From Streptomyces roseus (lineage in GTDB: Bacteria; Actinomycetota; Actinomycetes; Streptomycetales; Streptomycetaceae), in NCBI RefSeq assembly GCF_001044425.1, contig NZ_LFML01000006.1, positions 39,650 to 103,649 on the forward strand: a DNA stretch of 64,000 nucleotides, in the 5' to 3' direction. The position numbers and the translations under genes were made by a program. The notes under the pieces were generated by a model. The model was given only the letters and a program-made list of their open reading frames with translations. It was not told where the DNA came from and ran no database searches. Position 1 is the first letter of the stretch. Each line of letters begins with the position of its first letter. Shown here piece after piece: positions 52,731-61,650 of the stretch.

Positions 52731-52773
52731 CGGCCACCCCGTGACGGCCACGCCGTGAGGGCCACCCCGCCGC
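52718..52773. repeat. 14-bp tandem repeat, four units, over the Mut7-C stop codon
   Basis: GGCCACCCCGTAGC, GGCCACCCCGTGAC, GGCCACGCCGTGAG and GGCCACCCCGCCGC follow each other without gaps. The first unit contains the TAG of the Mut7-C gene; the second and third units have TGA in the same place. Confidence 0.7.
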
Positions 52774-52783
52774 CCGGAGCAGG

Positions 52784-53290
52784 TCAGAAGGCGTACGAGT
52801 CGCCCGTGTCCAGCGCCAGCACCGCGTGCTGGTTGTTGGACGCGTCGCGGTCGGACGCCCCGCCGTTCCACCAGGTGTCGATCCGCACCACCACCTCCGG
52901 CACCGGGTCCTTCAGCTCCAGCAGCAGCCCGATGTGCCGGCCGCGCCCGTGCAGCGGCAGCGCGCCCGTCTCGCACACCACCTCGCGCAGCCCGGCCCGC
53001 GCACAGCCCTGCGCCAGCTCCTGCCGGTCCGCGAGGTCCGCCGACAGCCGCACCCGCAGCGCCGCGTTGGGCAGCGCGGCCGGCCCCTCGTTCTGCGGTA
53101 CGACCCACACCCGCAGCCTCCCCTGCGACAGGGACACCCGCCCGTGGTACGCCACGTCGGCCTCGGGGCCGCGCCGGGCGGCCGCCCCCGCCTCCCCGGA
53201 CGTTCCGGCTGCCCCGGACACCCCGAGGACCAGCAAGCCCGCCACCACCACACTCCGTACGGCACCACGGCGCACCGCCACCACCTCCAC
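52784..53290 (-). CDS. putative secreted protein, unknown function
   Basis: This 168-residue protein has a signal peptide ([19 protein letters not shown], cut near residue 30) and a predicted beta-sandwich: [39 protein letters not shown], one disulfide-capable Cys pair, and [40 protein letters not shown]. The pattern is like CARDB or Ig-like adhesion or conserved-repeat domains. Several in-frame GTG codons at the start are possible. It is convergent with the Mut7-C gene and divergent from ynfA. Confidence 0.65.
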   Translation of the reverse strand: MEVVAVRRGAVRSVVVAGLLVLGVSGAAGTSGEAGAAARRGPEADVAYHGRVSLSQGRLRVWVVPQNEGPAALPNAALRVRLSADLADRQELAQGCARAGLREVVCETGALPLHGRGRHIGLLLELKDPVPEVVVRIDTWWNGGASDRDASNNQHAVLALDTGDSYAF

Positions 53291-53412
53291 GCGCGGAGGC
53301 TAGCCAGCACCGCCCCCGGCCGGTCGGACCATCACACGAACGAGGGCGCGCCCCTCGCCCGACCGGCGGCCGCCGACCCGGCCCCGGAGCCCCTCTGCGT
53401 ACGCTTCGAGCC

Positions 53413-53748
53413 ATGCTGATCGCCCGCTCCGCCGCCCTGTTCGCCCTCGCCGCCGTCCTGGAGATCGGCGGTGCCTGGCTCGTCTGGCAGGGCGTGCGCG
53501 AGCACAAGGGCTGGGCCTGGATCGGCGCCGGGGTCATCGCCCTGGGCCTCTACGGATTCGTCGCCACCCTCCAGCCCCAGGGCGACTTCGCCCGCGTCCT
53601 CGCCGCGTACGGGGGTGTCTTCGTCGCGGGCTCCCTCGTGTGGGGCGCGGTCGCCGACGGTTACCGCCCCGACCGCTGGGACGTCACGGGCGCCCTCGTG
53701 TGCCTCGCCGGCATGGCGGTGATCATGTACGCCCCGCGCGGCCGCTGA
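53413..53748 (+). CDS. YnfA/UPF0060 family membrane protein
   Basis: This 111-residue protein has four helices in the YnfA/UPF0060 (SMR-like) layout: [67 protein letters not shown] and [20 protein letters not shown]. The conserved Glu in LEIGG is the likely proton site; transport has been suggested but not settled for the family. TACGCT is 7 nt before the ATG, which suggests a leaderless transcript. Confidence 0.92.
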   Translation: MLIARSAALFALAAVLEIGGAWLVWQGVREHKGWAWIGAGVIALGLYGFVATLQPQGDFARVLAAYGGVFVAGSLVWGAVADGYRPDRWDVTGALVCLAGMAVIMYAPRGR

Positions 53749-53780
53749 GCCCCGCCTATGCTGGCGGGTATTCGTCCGTA

Positions 53781-53820
53781 CGAACGACCGAACGACCTGA
53801 CGACCGAATGACCGAACGAC
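53781..53820. repeat. 8-bp tandem repeat, five copies, before the SDR gene
   Basis: Units CGAACGAC, CGAACGAC, CTGACGAC, CGAATGAC and CGAACGAC follow in tandem and end directly before the Shine-Dalgarno GAGGAG of the SDR gene, so they form its leader. Confidence 0.75.
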
Positions 53821-53834
53821 CGAGGAGCCCGCAC

Positions 53835-54599
53835 ATGAGCACCGCCGCCACCCGGACCGCCGTAGTCACCGGCGCGAGCAGCGGCATCGGCGCGGCCACC
53901 GCCCGGCAGCTCGCCGCCGCCGGCCACCACGTCGTCCTCACGGCCCGCCGCAAGGACCGCATCGAGGCCCTCGCCGCCGAGCTGACGGCGGCCGGCCACT
54001 CCGCCGCGGCCCACGCGCTCGACGTCACCGACCGCGCCGCCGTCGACGCCTTCGCGGCCTCCCTCGACCGCTGCGACGTGCTCGTCAACAACGCGGGCGG
54101 CGCCATCGGAGCCGAGCCCGTCGCCACCGGCGACCCGGCCGACTGGCGCACGATGTACGAGGTCAACGTCATCGGCACCCTCAACGTCACCCAGGCCCTC
54201 CTGCCCGCCCTGATCGCCTCGGGCGACGGCACGGTCGTGGTCCTGTCCTCCACGGCGGGCCACGCCACGTACGAGGGCGGCGCCGGCTACGTCGCCGCCA
54301 AGAACGGCGCCCGCGTCCTGGCCGAGACCCTCCGCCTGGAGATCGTCGGGGAGCCGGTCCGCGTCATCGAGATCGCCCCGGGCATGGTGAAGACCGAGGA
54401 GTTCGCGAAGACCCGCTTCCGCGGCGACGCCGAGAAGGCCGAGAAGGTCTACGCGGGCGTGGCGGCCCCCCTGACCGCCGACGACGTGGCCGACACCATC
54501 ACCTGGGCCGTGACCCGCCCCAGCCACGTCAACATCGACCTGCTGGTGGTCCGGCCCCGCGCCCAGGCCTCGAACACCAAGGTCCACCGCGACCTGTAG
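53835..54599 (+). CDS. short-chain dehydrogenase/reductase
   Basis: This 254-residue classical SDR has the NAD(P) motif VVTGASSGIGAATARQLA, the NNAG motif in CDVLVNNAGG, and the Ser-Tyr-Lys triad in LSSTAGHATYEGGAGYVAAKNG (YVAAK). The ARRKDR loop after the second strand favours NADP. It resembles the YdfG-type serine/3-hydroxy acid dehydrogenases in its C-terminal region (IAPGMVKTEEFAKTRFRGD and KAEKVYAGVAAPLTADDVADTITWAVTRP). GAGGAG lies 8 nt before the ATG. It converges with the deacetylase remnant next to rtcB. Confidence 0.92.
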   Translation: MSTAATRTAVVTGASSGIGAATARQLAAAGHHVVLTARRKDRIEALAAELTAAGHSAAAHALDVTDRAAVDAFAASLDRCDVLVNNAGGAIGAEPVATGDPADWRTMYEVNVIGTLNVTQALLPALIASGDGTVVVLSSTAGHATYEGGAGYVAAKNGARVLAETLRLEIVGEPVRVIEIAPGMVKTEEFAKTRFRGDAEKAEKVYAGVAAPLTADDVADTITWAVTRPSHVNIDLLVVRPRAQASNTKVHRDL

Positions 54600-54612
54600 G
54601 CGCCGTACGCCC

Positions 54613-54915
54613 CTACGGGACCAGCCCCGCGCTCCTCAGGGCGGGCATGAGGGCCGCCGGCTTCAGCCCGGCGGCCCTCGCCGCATCCAGGGCCCGGCCC
54701 AGGTCCGCGGCCAGTGTCGGCGTGAAGTGCGGCAGCACGATGTCCCCGGCCTCCAGCGGCCGGGCCGGCGCGGGCACGTCGGTCCAGGTGGTGACGTCGT
54801 ACGTCCACGTGACCAGCGCCTTCACCCCGCACGCCTTGGCCGCGGCCCGCACCTCGTCGTTCACCACCCCGAACGGCGGCCGCAGCAGCTTCGGCTCCCG
54901 CCCGAACGCCGCCAT
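54613..54915 (-). pseudogene. C-terminal fragment of a polysaccharide deacetylase
   Basis: The 100 codons read as the last part of a NodB-type deacetylase: KLLRPPFGVVNDEVRAAAKACGVKALVTWTYDVTTWTD, GDIVLPHFTPTLAADLGRALDAARAAGLKPAAL. The N-terminal catalytic Asp and His-x-x-x-His motifs are absent because rtcB occupies that place, 7 bases away. Further upstream in the same frame the sequence is unlike the family. It is most likely a truncated relic, though a short product starting at the ATG at 54915 cannot be excluded. Confidence 0.6.
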
Positions 54916-54922
54916 CGGATGC

Positions 54923-56116
54923 TCAGCCCTTGATGCAGATGACCTGCTTGAGCTTGGCCACGACCTGGACGAGGTCCGTCTGCTGGTCGATGACCTGCTC
55001 GATCGACTTGTACGCACCCGGGATCTCATCGACCACGCCCGAGTCCTTGCGGCACTCGACGCCCTTGGTCTGATCCGCCAGGTCGCGCGCCGAGAACCGC
55101 TTCTTCGCGGCCGTCCGGCTCATCTTCCGGCCCGCGCCGTGCGAGGCCGAGTTGAACGACTTCTCGTTGCCGAGGCCCTTGACGATGTACGAGCCCGTCC
55201 CCATGGAGCCGGGGATGATCCCGTAGTCGCCGCTCCCGGCGCGGATCGCGCCCTTGCGCGTGACCAGCAGGTCCATGCCGTCGTACCGCTCCTGCGCCAC
55301 GTAGTTGTGGTGGCAGCTGATCTCCCGGTCGAAGGAGACCTTCGCCTTCCGGAACTCCCGGCGGAGGACTTCCTTGAACAGGCTCATCATCACGGCCCGG
55401 TTGTACTTGGCGTACTCCTGGGCCCAGAAGAGGTCGTTGCGGTACGCCTCCATCTCGGGCGTAGCCGCGAGGAAGACCGCGAGGTCACGGTCGACCAGCC
55501 CCTGGTTGTGGGAGAGCCCTCGGGCCACGTTGATGTGGAAGTCGGCCAGCTCGTTGCCGATGTTCCGCGAGCCCGAGTGCAGCATGAGCCACACCGAACC
55601 GGACGAATCAATGCACACTTCGCAGAAGTGGTTTCCCTGCCCGAGGCTTCCCATTTGCCGCATCGCCCGGTCCCGCCGGAACTTCACCGCGTCCGCGATG
55701 TGGTCGAACCGCTCCCACAGGTCCCCGAACCCCGCGTCGGGGAAGCCGTACAGGCGGTCCGGGTCGACCGGGTCGCGGTGCATGCCCGCGCCCACCGGGA
55801 TCGCGCGCTCGATCTTCGAGCGGAGGGGGGACAGGTCGCCCGGGAGGTCGTTCGCCGTCAGGGAGGTCTTCACCGCCGACATTCCGCAGCCGATGTCCAC
55901 GCCCACCGCCGCCGGGCACACCGCGTCCTTCATCGCGATCACCGAGCCGACCGTGGCCCCCTTGCCGTAGTGGACGTCCGGCATGACGGCCAGGCCCTTG
56001 ATCCAGGGGAGACCGGCGACGTTGTGCAGCTGCTGCATCGCGCTCGCCTCGACCGACGCGGGGTCGGCCCACATCCGGATCGGGACCTTCGCTCCCGGTA
56101 CCTCTACATACGACAT
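54923..56116 (-). CDS. rtcB: RtcB RNA ligase
   Basis: This 397-residue protein is the RtcB RNA-splicing ligase, joining 2',3'-cyclic phosphate or 3'-phosphate RNA ends to 5'-OH ends with GTP and Mn2+. Metal and active-site motifs: MPDVHYGKG, GVDIGCGMSAVKT with Cys77, GNHF at 161-164, HHNYV at 269-273 and the guanylated His326 in SHGAGR. No RtcA cyclase or archease gene is next to it. The ATG is at 56116. It is divergent from the DUF3558-like lipoprotein gene, and a truncated deacetylase gene begins 7 bases after its stop. Confidence 0.95.
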   Translation of the reverse strand: MSYVEVPGAKVPIRMWADPASVEASAMQQLHNVAGLPWIKGLAVMPDVHYGKGATVGSVIAMKDAVCPAAVGVDIGCGMSAVKTSLTANDLPGDLSPLRSKIERAIPVGAGMHRDPVDPDRLYGFPDAGFGDLWERFDHIADAVKFRRDRAMRQMGSLGQGNHFCEVCIDSSGSVWLMLHSGSRNIGNELADFHINVARGLSHNQGLVDRDLAVFLAATPEMEAYRNDLFWAQEYAKYNRAVMMSLFKEVLRREFRKAKVSFDREISCHHNYVAQERYDGMDLLVTRKGAIRAGSGDYGIIPGSMGTGSYIVKGLGNEKSFNSASHGAGRKMSRTAAKKRFSARDLADQTKGVECRKDSGVVDEIPGAYKSIEQVIDQQTDLVQVVAKLKQVICIKG

Positions 56117-56291
56117 ACGGCTTCAATCCCCCGAATAAGAAAAAACGTCACCCTTGACCACAAAGCAGACAGGGGACCGGCGCCGGCACCAGCGCGTGCG
56201 ATAGACATTGTGTTCATCCGCGTCCAAAGCGCGGCAACGCAATTTTCCTGACTGCCGGGCGGCCCCGGCCGGTCGAAGGGGGCCAGTGGAC

Positions 56292-57140
56292 GTGCAGCGC
56301 AAGGCGGTACGGCAACGACGACGGGTCCTGCCGGGCATCGCGATGCTCACCGCGCTCATGGCCGGCGCGGCCGGCCTGACCGGGTGCACCAGCGGCGGCG
56401 GCTCCGGGTCCGACACCGACTCCAAGGCGGGCGACAGCAGCCCCCTACCCGCGCCCGCCGGCAAGTACCGCATCCTGCCCGCGCCCTGCAAGGCCGTCGA
56501 CGGCAAGCGCCTCAAGGCCATGCTCCCGGCCGGGGACAGCCTGACCGACGCGCAGCGCGCCCAGCTGTACGCCGGGGTCGCGGACACCTCGTACGACGGC
56601 GACCGGCACGTCGGCTGCCGCTGGACGGCGCAGTCGCCCGAGGAGACCCGGCTGCTGTCGGTCGGCTTCGAGCGCGTGGTGTCGTACGACCGGACGCTCA
56701 TGAGCGACGACGACAAGGCCCGGCAGGTCTACGTACGGCGGCTGACGGACGCGCACCTGCCGTTCCCCGGCCCGACCACGAGCCCCACAGCGAGTACGGG
56801 CTCCAGCGCACCGGCGTCCCCCGGCGCACCGCCGCCTGCCGCCGGGCAGTCGCCCTCCCCGGGCGTCTCCGGGAGCCCGTCCGCACCGCCGCCGGAGCTC
56901 GGCTCCCGGGTGCTCGAAGGGCTCGGGGCCGAGGCGTACGTCGAGGACAAGCTGAGCGCCGCGGGCGCGAGCGCGGCCCAGGGACGGACCGTGCGGATTG
57001 TGTTCCGCACCTCGAATGTCATCGTCACGGTCGAGTACGTCGTACAGCCCGCGCTCCCCGGCACGGTGCCGCCGAGCCCCGAAACCCAGGACAAGGCACG
57101 CCAGTTGGCGCAGGCCCTCGTCGAGCGTTTCAACGAGTGA
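56292..57140 (+). CDS. DUF3558-like lipoprotein, first of two tandem copies
   Basis: This 282-residue lipoprotein has a signal peptide ending in the lipobox LTGC and a DUF3558-like domain: PAPCKAVDGKRLKAMLPAGD, YDGDRHVGCRWTAQ. The central part (about 165-215) is a Pro/Ser/Thr insert that splits the domain, and the C-terminal half has GAEAYVEDKL and RTSNVIVTVEYV. GAAGGGGG is 9 nt before the GTG at 56292; a GTG two codons earlier is close to it. The next gene is a paralogue with the same P-x-P-C-K-A start. Function unknown, presumed at the cell surface. Confidence 0.78.
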   Translation: MQRKAVRQRRRVLPGIAMLTALMAGAAGLTGCTSGGGSGSDTDSKAGDSSPLPAPAGKYRILPAPCKAVDGKRLKAMLPAGDSLTDAQRAQLYAGVADTSYDGDRHVGCRWTAQSPEETRLLSVGFERVVSYDRTLMSDDDKARQVYVRRLTDAHLPFPGPTTSPTASTGSSAPASPGAPPPAAGQSPSPGVSGSPSAPPPELGSRVLEGLGAEAYVEDKLSAAGASAAQGRTVRIVFRTSNVIVTVEYVVQPALPGTVPPSPETQDKARQLAQALVERFNE

Positions 57141-57317
57141 GCGGGGGCGCGCGGGGCTCGGCGTGACGGCGCGCACAGCAGGCGCGCGCCGGGTCGGGCT
57201 ACCGTTGTCCGCGTCCCGCGCCCGCCCCCGAACCCGCCCCCGAGTCCGAACCGAGCCCGTTCCGGGCCCGCACCGCGTCCCCGGAACGCGCCCCACCACG
57301 TACTGACTGAAGGAACC

Positions 57318-58094
57318 ATGCACCGATCTGCCTCGCGCCTGACCCGCGTTCTCGCCTGCGCAGCCGTCCCGGTGATCCTCACCGTCGCCGGCTGTTCGTC
57401 CGACTCGGGCAAGGACTCCGCTTCGGGCGGGGACAAGAAGCCCGGCGCGTCCTCGTCGGCCAAGCCGAGCGGCAAGGCCTCGGCCGCGCTGGAGAAGCCG
57501 GCGTTCGCGGCGCTGCCCGACCCGTGCAAGGCGATCCAGACGAAGACGGTCGAGACCCTCGTCCCGGAGGCGAAGGACAAGAACGGCACCGCGACCAAGT
57601 CGAACGACCTCGCCGCCCGCGCCGGCTGCTCCTGGAACGGCCTGGACGAGGACGGGCTGAAGGGCTCGCAGTACCGCTGGCTGTCGATCTCCCTGGTCCG
57701 CTACGACTCCCACTCCTCCCTGGGCGGTGCGAACAAGCGCGCCGAGGACCAGCTGAACAAGCAGGTCGAGGCGGCGAAGGCGACCGAGGGCGCGACGAAC
57801 GTGAAGGTCGAGCAGGCGAGCGGGATCGGCGACCAGGCGTCGTCGATCGTGTACGGCGTGAAGAAGGAGGTCGACTTCTTCAACACGACGATCGTGGCGC
57901 GCACGCAGAACGTGGTGATCACGCTCGATTACAACGGTGCGGCCTACGAGGGCGCCGGCGCACCGGATCAGGCCAAGCTGCTCGAGAACGCGATCGCCGC
58001 GGCGAAGGAGGCGGTCGGCTCGGTCGCCGCCGCCAACCAGCCGCAGGCCCCTCAGCAGCAGCCTGACCAGCAGGCATCCCCCTCCGCGCAGTAG
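57318..58094 (+). CDS. DUF3558 lipoprotein, second of two tandem copies
   Basis: This 258-residue lipoprotein has a signal peptide with lipobox VAGC, a Lys/Ser/Ala linker, then a DUF3558 domain: LPDPCKAIQTKTVETLVPEA, ARAGCSWNG, WLSISLVRYDSHSS, GDQASSIVYGVKKEVDFFNTTIVARTQNVVITLDYNG, and a Gln/Pro tail. AAGGAA is 5 nt before the ATG (CTGAAGGAACC). It lacks the central insert of the first copy. About 180 bases separate the two, so they may be transcribed together or apart. Confidence 0.85.
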   Translation: MHRSASRLTRVLACAAVPVILTVAGCSSDSGKDSASGGDKKPGASSSAKPSGKASAALEKPAFAALPDPCKAIQTKTVETLVPEAKDKNGTATKSNDLAARAGCSWNGLDEDGLKGSQYRWLSISLVRYDSHSSLGGANKRAEDQLNKQVEAAKATEGATNVKVEQASGIGDQASSIVYGVKKEVDFFNTTIVARTQNVVITLDYNGAAYEGAGAPDQAKLLENAIAAAKEAVGSVAAANQPQAPQQQPDQQASPSAQ

Positions 58095-58222
58095 GCGCCG
58101 GCGGGTCCGGGCGGCGCGGCGGGCGGCGCGGACGGCGCCCGACGGGAGGCTGACATTCAGTCACCTGTGCGGTCACCCGTACGCTGTGCCTGCCATAGCT
58201 CGACAAGGGGAGGGGATCGCGG

Positions 58223-59626
58223 GTGGCCGCGATGCAGCTGACTCGTACGCACCGGATACTCATCGGCGTCGTGGTCGCAGGAGCCGTGGTCATCGCGGGG
58301 ATCGGTTTCGCCGGTTCGTACGCGGCGGTCCGCGCGCTCGCCCTGCAGAAGGGGTTCGGGAACTTCTCGCTGGTGTTCCCGATCGGCATCGACATGGGCA
58401 TCTGCGTGCTGCTGGCCCTGGACCTGCTCCTGACGTGGATCCGGATCCCGTTCCCGCTGCTGCGCCAGACGGCGTGGCTGCTGACCGCGGCGACGATCGC
58501 GTTCAACGGCGCGGCGGCCTGGCCCGACCCGCTGGGCGTGGGCATGCACGCCGTGATCCCGATCCTGTTCGTGGTCACGGTGGAGGCGGCCCGGCACGCG
58601 GTGGGCCGGATCGCGGACATCACCGCGGACCGGCACATGGAGGGTGTCCGCATCACCCGCTGGCTGCTGTCGCCGCTGCCGACGTTCAAGCTGTGGCGCC
58701 GGATGAAGCTGTGGGAGCTGCGCTCCTACGAGCAGGCCGTCGGCATGGAGCAGGACCGGCTGATCTACCAGGCCCGTCTCCAGGCCCGGTACGGGCGCGC
58801 ATGGCGGCGCAAGGCCCCGGTGGAGGCGCTGATGCCGCTGCGCCTGGCCCGCATCGGCGTCCCCCTGGCCCAGACGGCGCCGGAGGGCCTCGCGGCGGCG
58901 GGCATCGACCCGCTGCTGCTGCCTCCGGCGGCGGCGTCGGTCGCGGCGGTCGCGCCGGGAACGGCCCCGGCGGCCCCGGCGGCTCCGGTGGCTCCGGCCC
59001 TGGAGGCGGCCGCGCAGGAGGTCCCCGGGCCGCAGGCGGCGCGGCCCGCCCAGGCCCCGGCGGCGGTGTCGCCGGGAGCGGTGCCGACCGGGGCGGTCCC
59101 CCCGGTGACGCACGCCCCGCCGCCCTACGCGGTGGAGCCCACGGCGATGCCCGCGGCGCACGACAGCGCCTGGTTCGCGGCGCCGCTGGCCCCGCAGGCG
59201 GCGTACGAGGGCGGCTACAACCCGCAGTACGTGGAGGGGCTGGAGCCGACCCCGGTCATGCCCCCGACCGGCCCGGACCAGGAGCAGGAGCAGGACCCGG
59301 GGCAGGTCCGGGAACGGCTCCAGGGACAGCTCATGGAGCCGCAGCCGGGGCAGGAGCAGCTGCCGACTCCCCGGCAGGAGGCCCGGCCGGGAACCGGTGA
59401 GCCCGTCTCCGACATCGACGAGGCGAAGTTCACGGAGGCGGCGTACGAGGTCTTCCGGACCTACATCGAGGAGAACGGCAAGGTCCCGAGCCCCGAGCAG
59501 GTGGACATATACCTCTCGGACCGCCACGGGATCAACCACCCGCTGGCCTTCCGGACGATCAGCCGGCTGATGCCCGAGCTGAAGCAGCGCTACCAGCGCG
59601 ACCTGGAGAACGAGCACATCTCGTAG
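58223..59626 (+). CDS. DUF2637 membrane protein with C-terminal winged-helix-like region
   Basis: This 467-residue protein has the DUF2637 (SpdB-like) N-terminal membrane part: four helices (HRILIGVVVAGAVVIAGIGFAGS, FPIGIDMGICVLLALDLLLTW, AWLLTAATIAFNGAAAWP, GMHAVIPILFVVTVEAARH), a basic juxtamembrane WELRSYEQAVG region, a long Pro/Ala/Gln linker and a C-terminal helical domain (about 400-467: DEAKFTEAAYEVFRTYIEENGKVPSPEQVDIYLSDRHG) that looks like a DNA-binding or scaffold domain. DUF2637 proteins occur near plasmid-transfer genes and also on chromosomes. The GTG at 58223 has GGAGGGG about 7 nt upstream. Convergent with lysS. Confidence 0.8.
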   Translation: MAAMQLTRTHRILIGVVVAGAVVIAGIGFAGSYAAVRALALQKGFGNFSLVFPIGIDMGICVLLALDLLLTWIRIPFPLLRQTAWLLTAATIAFNGAAAWPDPLGVGMHAVIPILFVVTVEAARHAVGRIADITADRHMEGVRITRWLLSPLPTFKLWRRMKLWELRSYEQAVGMEQDRLIYQARLQARYGRAWRRKAPVEALMPLRLARIGVPLAQTAPEGLAAAGIDPLLLPPAAASVAAVAPGTAPAAPAAPVAPALEAAAQEVPGPQAARPAQAPAAVSPGAVPTGAVPPVTHAPPPYAVEPTAMPAAHDSAWFAAPLAPQAAYEGGYNPQYVEGLEPTPVMPPTGPDQEQEQDPGQVRERLQGQLMEPQPGQEQLPTPRQEARPGTGEPVSDIDEAKFTEAAYEVFRTYIEENGKVPSPEQVDIYLSDRHGINHPLAFRTISRLMPELKQRYQRDLENEHIS

Positions 59627-59677
59627 CCACCCCCCGGCCGCCGCGCCCCGGCCGCCGGGACCGCGCCAGGCACGCGG

Positions 59678-59709
59678 AAGGGCCCGTACCCCGAGGGGTG
59701 CGGGCCCTT
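59678..59709. terminator. terminator shared by the DUF2637 and lysS genes
   Basis: AAGGGCCCG...CGGGCCCTT pairs with an inner ACCCC/GGGGT stem separated by one G-U position. It lies between the two convergent genes and could stop both. Confidence 0.65.
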
Positions 59710-59729
59710 GCGCGTACGTATCGGACGGC

Positions 59730-61469
59730 TCAGGCGGCCAGCAGCTTGCGCACCCGGTCCGCGCCCACGGCGAGGAGCAGCGTGGGCAGGCGCGGACCGG
59801 TCTCCCGGGTCACGAGCAGGCGGTACAGCAGCGCGAAGAAGGTGCGCTGCGCGACCTTGAGCTCCGGCGTCGGCTTGGCGTCGGGCTCCAGCCCCGCCAT
59901 CACCTTCGGCACGCCGTAGACGAGCGTGGTGAGCCCGTCGAGCGACCAGTGCGAGTCGAGGCCGTCCACCAGCAGCCGCAGCGACTCACGGCCCTCGGCG
60001 TCCAGGGAGGACAGCAGCTCGGTGTCGGGGGTCTCGCGCACCAGCGTCCGCTGGTCGGCCGGGACCTGGGTGGTGATCCAGTTCTCGGCGCGGTCCAGCC
60101 GCGGCCGCACCTCGTCCAGCGAGGTCAGCGGCTGCGACGGGTCGAGGTCGGCCAGGATGCGCAGGGTCTGCTCGTCGTGCCCGGCGGTGATGTCCACGAC
60201 CGAGGCGAGCGTGCGGTACGGCAGCGGCCGCGGGGTGCGCGGCAGCTCGTGCGAGGCGACGCGTACGGCACGGGTGTGCGCGGCGGCGTCGGCCGGCAGC
60301 ACCGAGCCGTCGGCGACCTTGGCCTCCAGCTTGTCCCACTCGTCGTAGAGCCGCTGGATCTCCTGGTCGAAGGCGATCTTGAAGGACTGGTTGGGCTTGC
60401 GGCGCGCGTACAGCCAGCGCAGCAGCTGCGGCTCCATGATCTTCAGCGCGTCGGCCGGGGTCGGGACCCCGCCCTTCGACGAGGACATCTTGGCCATGCC
60501 GCTGATGCCGACGAACGCGTACATCGGTCCGATCGGCTGCTCGCCGCCGAAGATGTGCACGATCTGGCCGCCGACCTGGAACGAGGAGCCGGGCGAGGAG
60601 TGGTCGACGCCCGAGGGCTCGAAGATCACGCCCTCGAAGGCCCAGCGCATCGGCCAGTCGACCTTCCAGACCAGCTTGCCGCGGTTGAACTCGCTGAGCT
60701 TGACCGTCTCGGTGAACCCGTCCTCGGTGCAGACGTAGGTCATCTCGGTGGTCTCGTCGTCGTACGAGGTGACCTTGGTGAAGTCCTTGCCGCACTGGCC
60801 GCAGTAGGGCTTGTACGGGAAGTAGCCGCTCTCGCCGGCGCTGCCGTCGTCCTCGGCGGCCGCGCCGGAGCCCTCGGCGGCCTCCAGCTCGGCCTCGTCG
60901 ACCTGCTTCTGCTGGGGCTTCTTGCCGCCCGGCTTCTGCTTGGTGCGGTACTGGTCGAGGACGGCGTCGATGTCGCCGCGGTGCTTCATCGCGAACAGGA
61001 CCTGCTCGCGGTACGCGCCGGAGGTGTACTGCTCGGTCTGGCTGATCGGGTCGTACTCGACGCCCAGCTCGTCCAGCGCCTCGACCATGGCGGCCTTGAA
61101 GTGCTCGGCCCAGGTCGCGTACGCCGATCCGGCCGGCGCCGGGACGGAGGTCAGCGGCATGCCGATGTACTGGCCGTAGGTCTCGGGGTCGACGCCGGGG
61201 ATGCCGGCCGGGACCTTGCGGTAGCGGTCGTAGTCGTCCCAGGACAGGACGTGGCGGACCTCGATGCCGCGGCGGCGGATCTCGTCCGCGACCAGGTGCG
61301 GGGTCATGACCTCGCGGAGGTTGCCCAGGTGGATCGGGCCGGAGGGGGAGAGTCCGGAGGCGACGACGACGGCTTTGCCCGGGGCTCGGCGCTCCGCCTC
61401 GGCGATGACCTCGTCCGCGAAACGGGAGACCCAGTCGGTCTCGGTGCTGCTCTGGGCGCTCTGAGCCAC
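59730..61469 (-). CDS. lysS: lysyl-tRNA synthetase, class I
   Basis: This 579-residue enzyme is a class I LysRS, unrelated to the class II enzyme of most bacteria. The HIGH-type motif is [10 protein letters not shown] (HLGN 47-50) and the KMSKS-type motif is MSSSKG (328-333). Residues 176-214 are a Lys- then Glu/Ala-rich hydrophilic insert. Cys223-x-x-Cys226 and Cys247 lie in a beta region that may bind zinc. The C-terminal helical bundle carries the anticodon-binding part. It begins with GTG. It is divergent from argS, about 180 bp between starts. Confidence 0.95.
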   Translation of the reverse strand: MAQSAQSSTETDWVSRFADEVIAEAERRAPGKAVVVASGLSPSGPIHLGNLREVMTPHLVADEIRRRGIEVRHVLSWDDYDRYRKVPAGIPGVDPETYGQYIGMPLTSVPAPAGSAYATWAEHFKAAMVEALDELGVEYDPISQTEQYTSGAYREQVLFAMKHRGDIDAVLDQYRTKQKPGGKKPQQKQVDEAELEAAEGSGAAAEDDGSAGESGYFPYKPYCGQCGKDFTKVTSYDDETTEMTYVCTEDGFTETVKLSEFNRGKLVWKVDWPMRWAFEGVIFEPSGVDHSSPGSSFQVGGQIVHIFGGEQPIGPMYAFVGISGMAKMSSSKGGVPTPADALKIMEPQLLRWLYARRKPNQSFKIAFDQEIQRLYDEWDKLEAKVADGSVLPADAAAHTRAVRVASHELPRTPRPLPYRTLASVVDITAGHDEQTLRILADLDPSQPLTSLDEVRPRLDRAENWITTQVPADQRTLVRETPDTELLSSLDAEGRESLRLLVDGLDSHWSLDGLTTLVYGVPKVMAGLEPDAKPTPELKVAQRTFFALLYRLLVTRETGPRLPTLLLAVGADRVRKLLAA

Positions 61470-61650
61470 GACACGTCCTTCTATCTCGAATGCTGGCTTC
61501 TCGCCATTCTCCCAGACGGAAGCAGCCCCTCCGAGGTTGCCCGCGGGGCTCCCTTATCCCGGGAAACGGGACGGCCCCGCGTGGGATACTCGGGGCTTGT
61601 CGGAACAACCAAGTGCAGCTTCAGGCACGACCTCACAGGAACGGCAGCTC

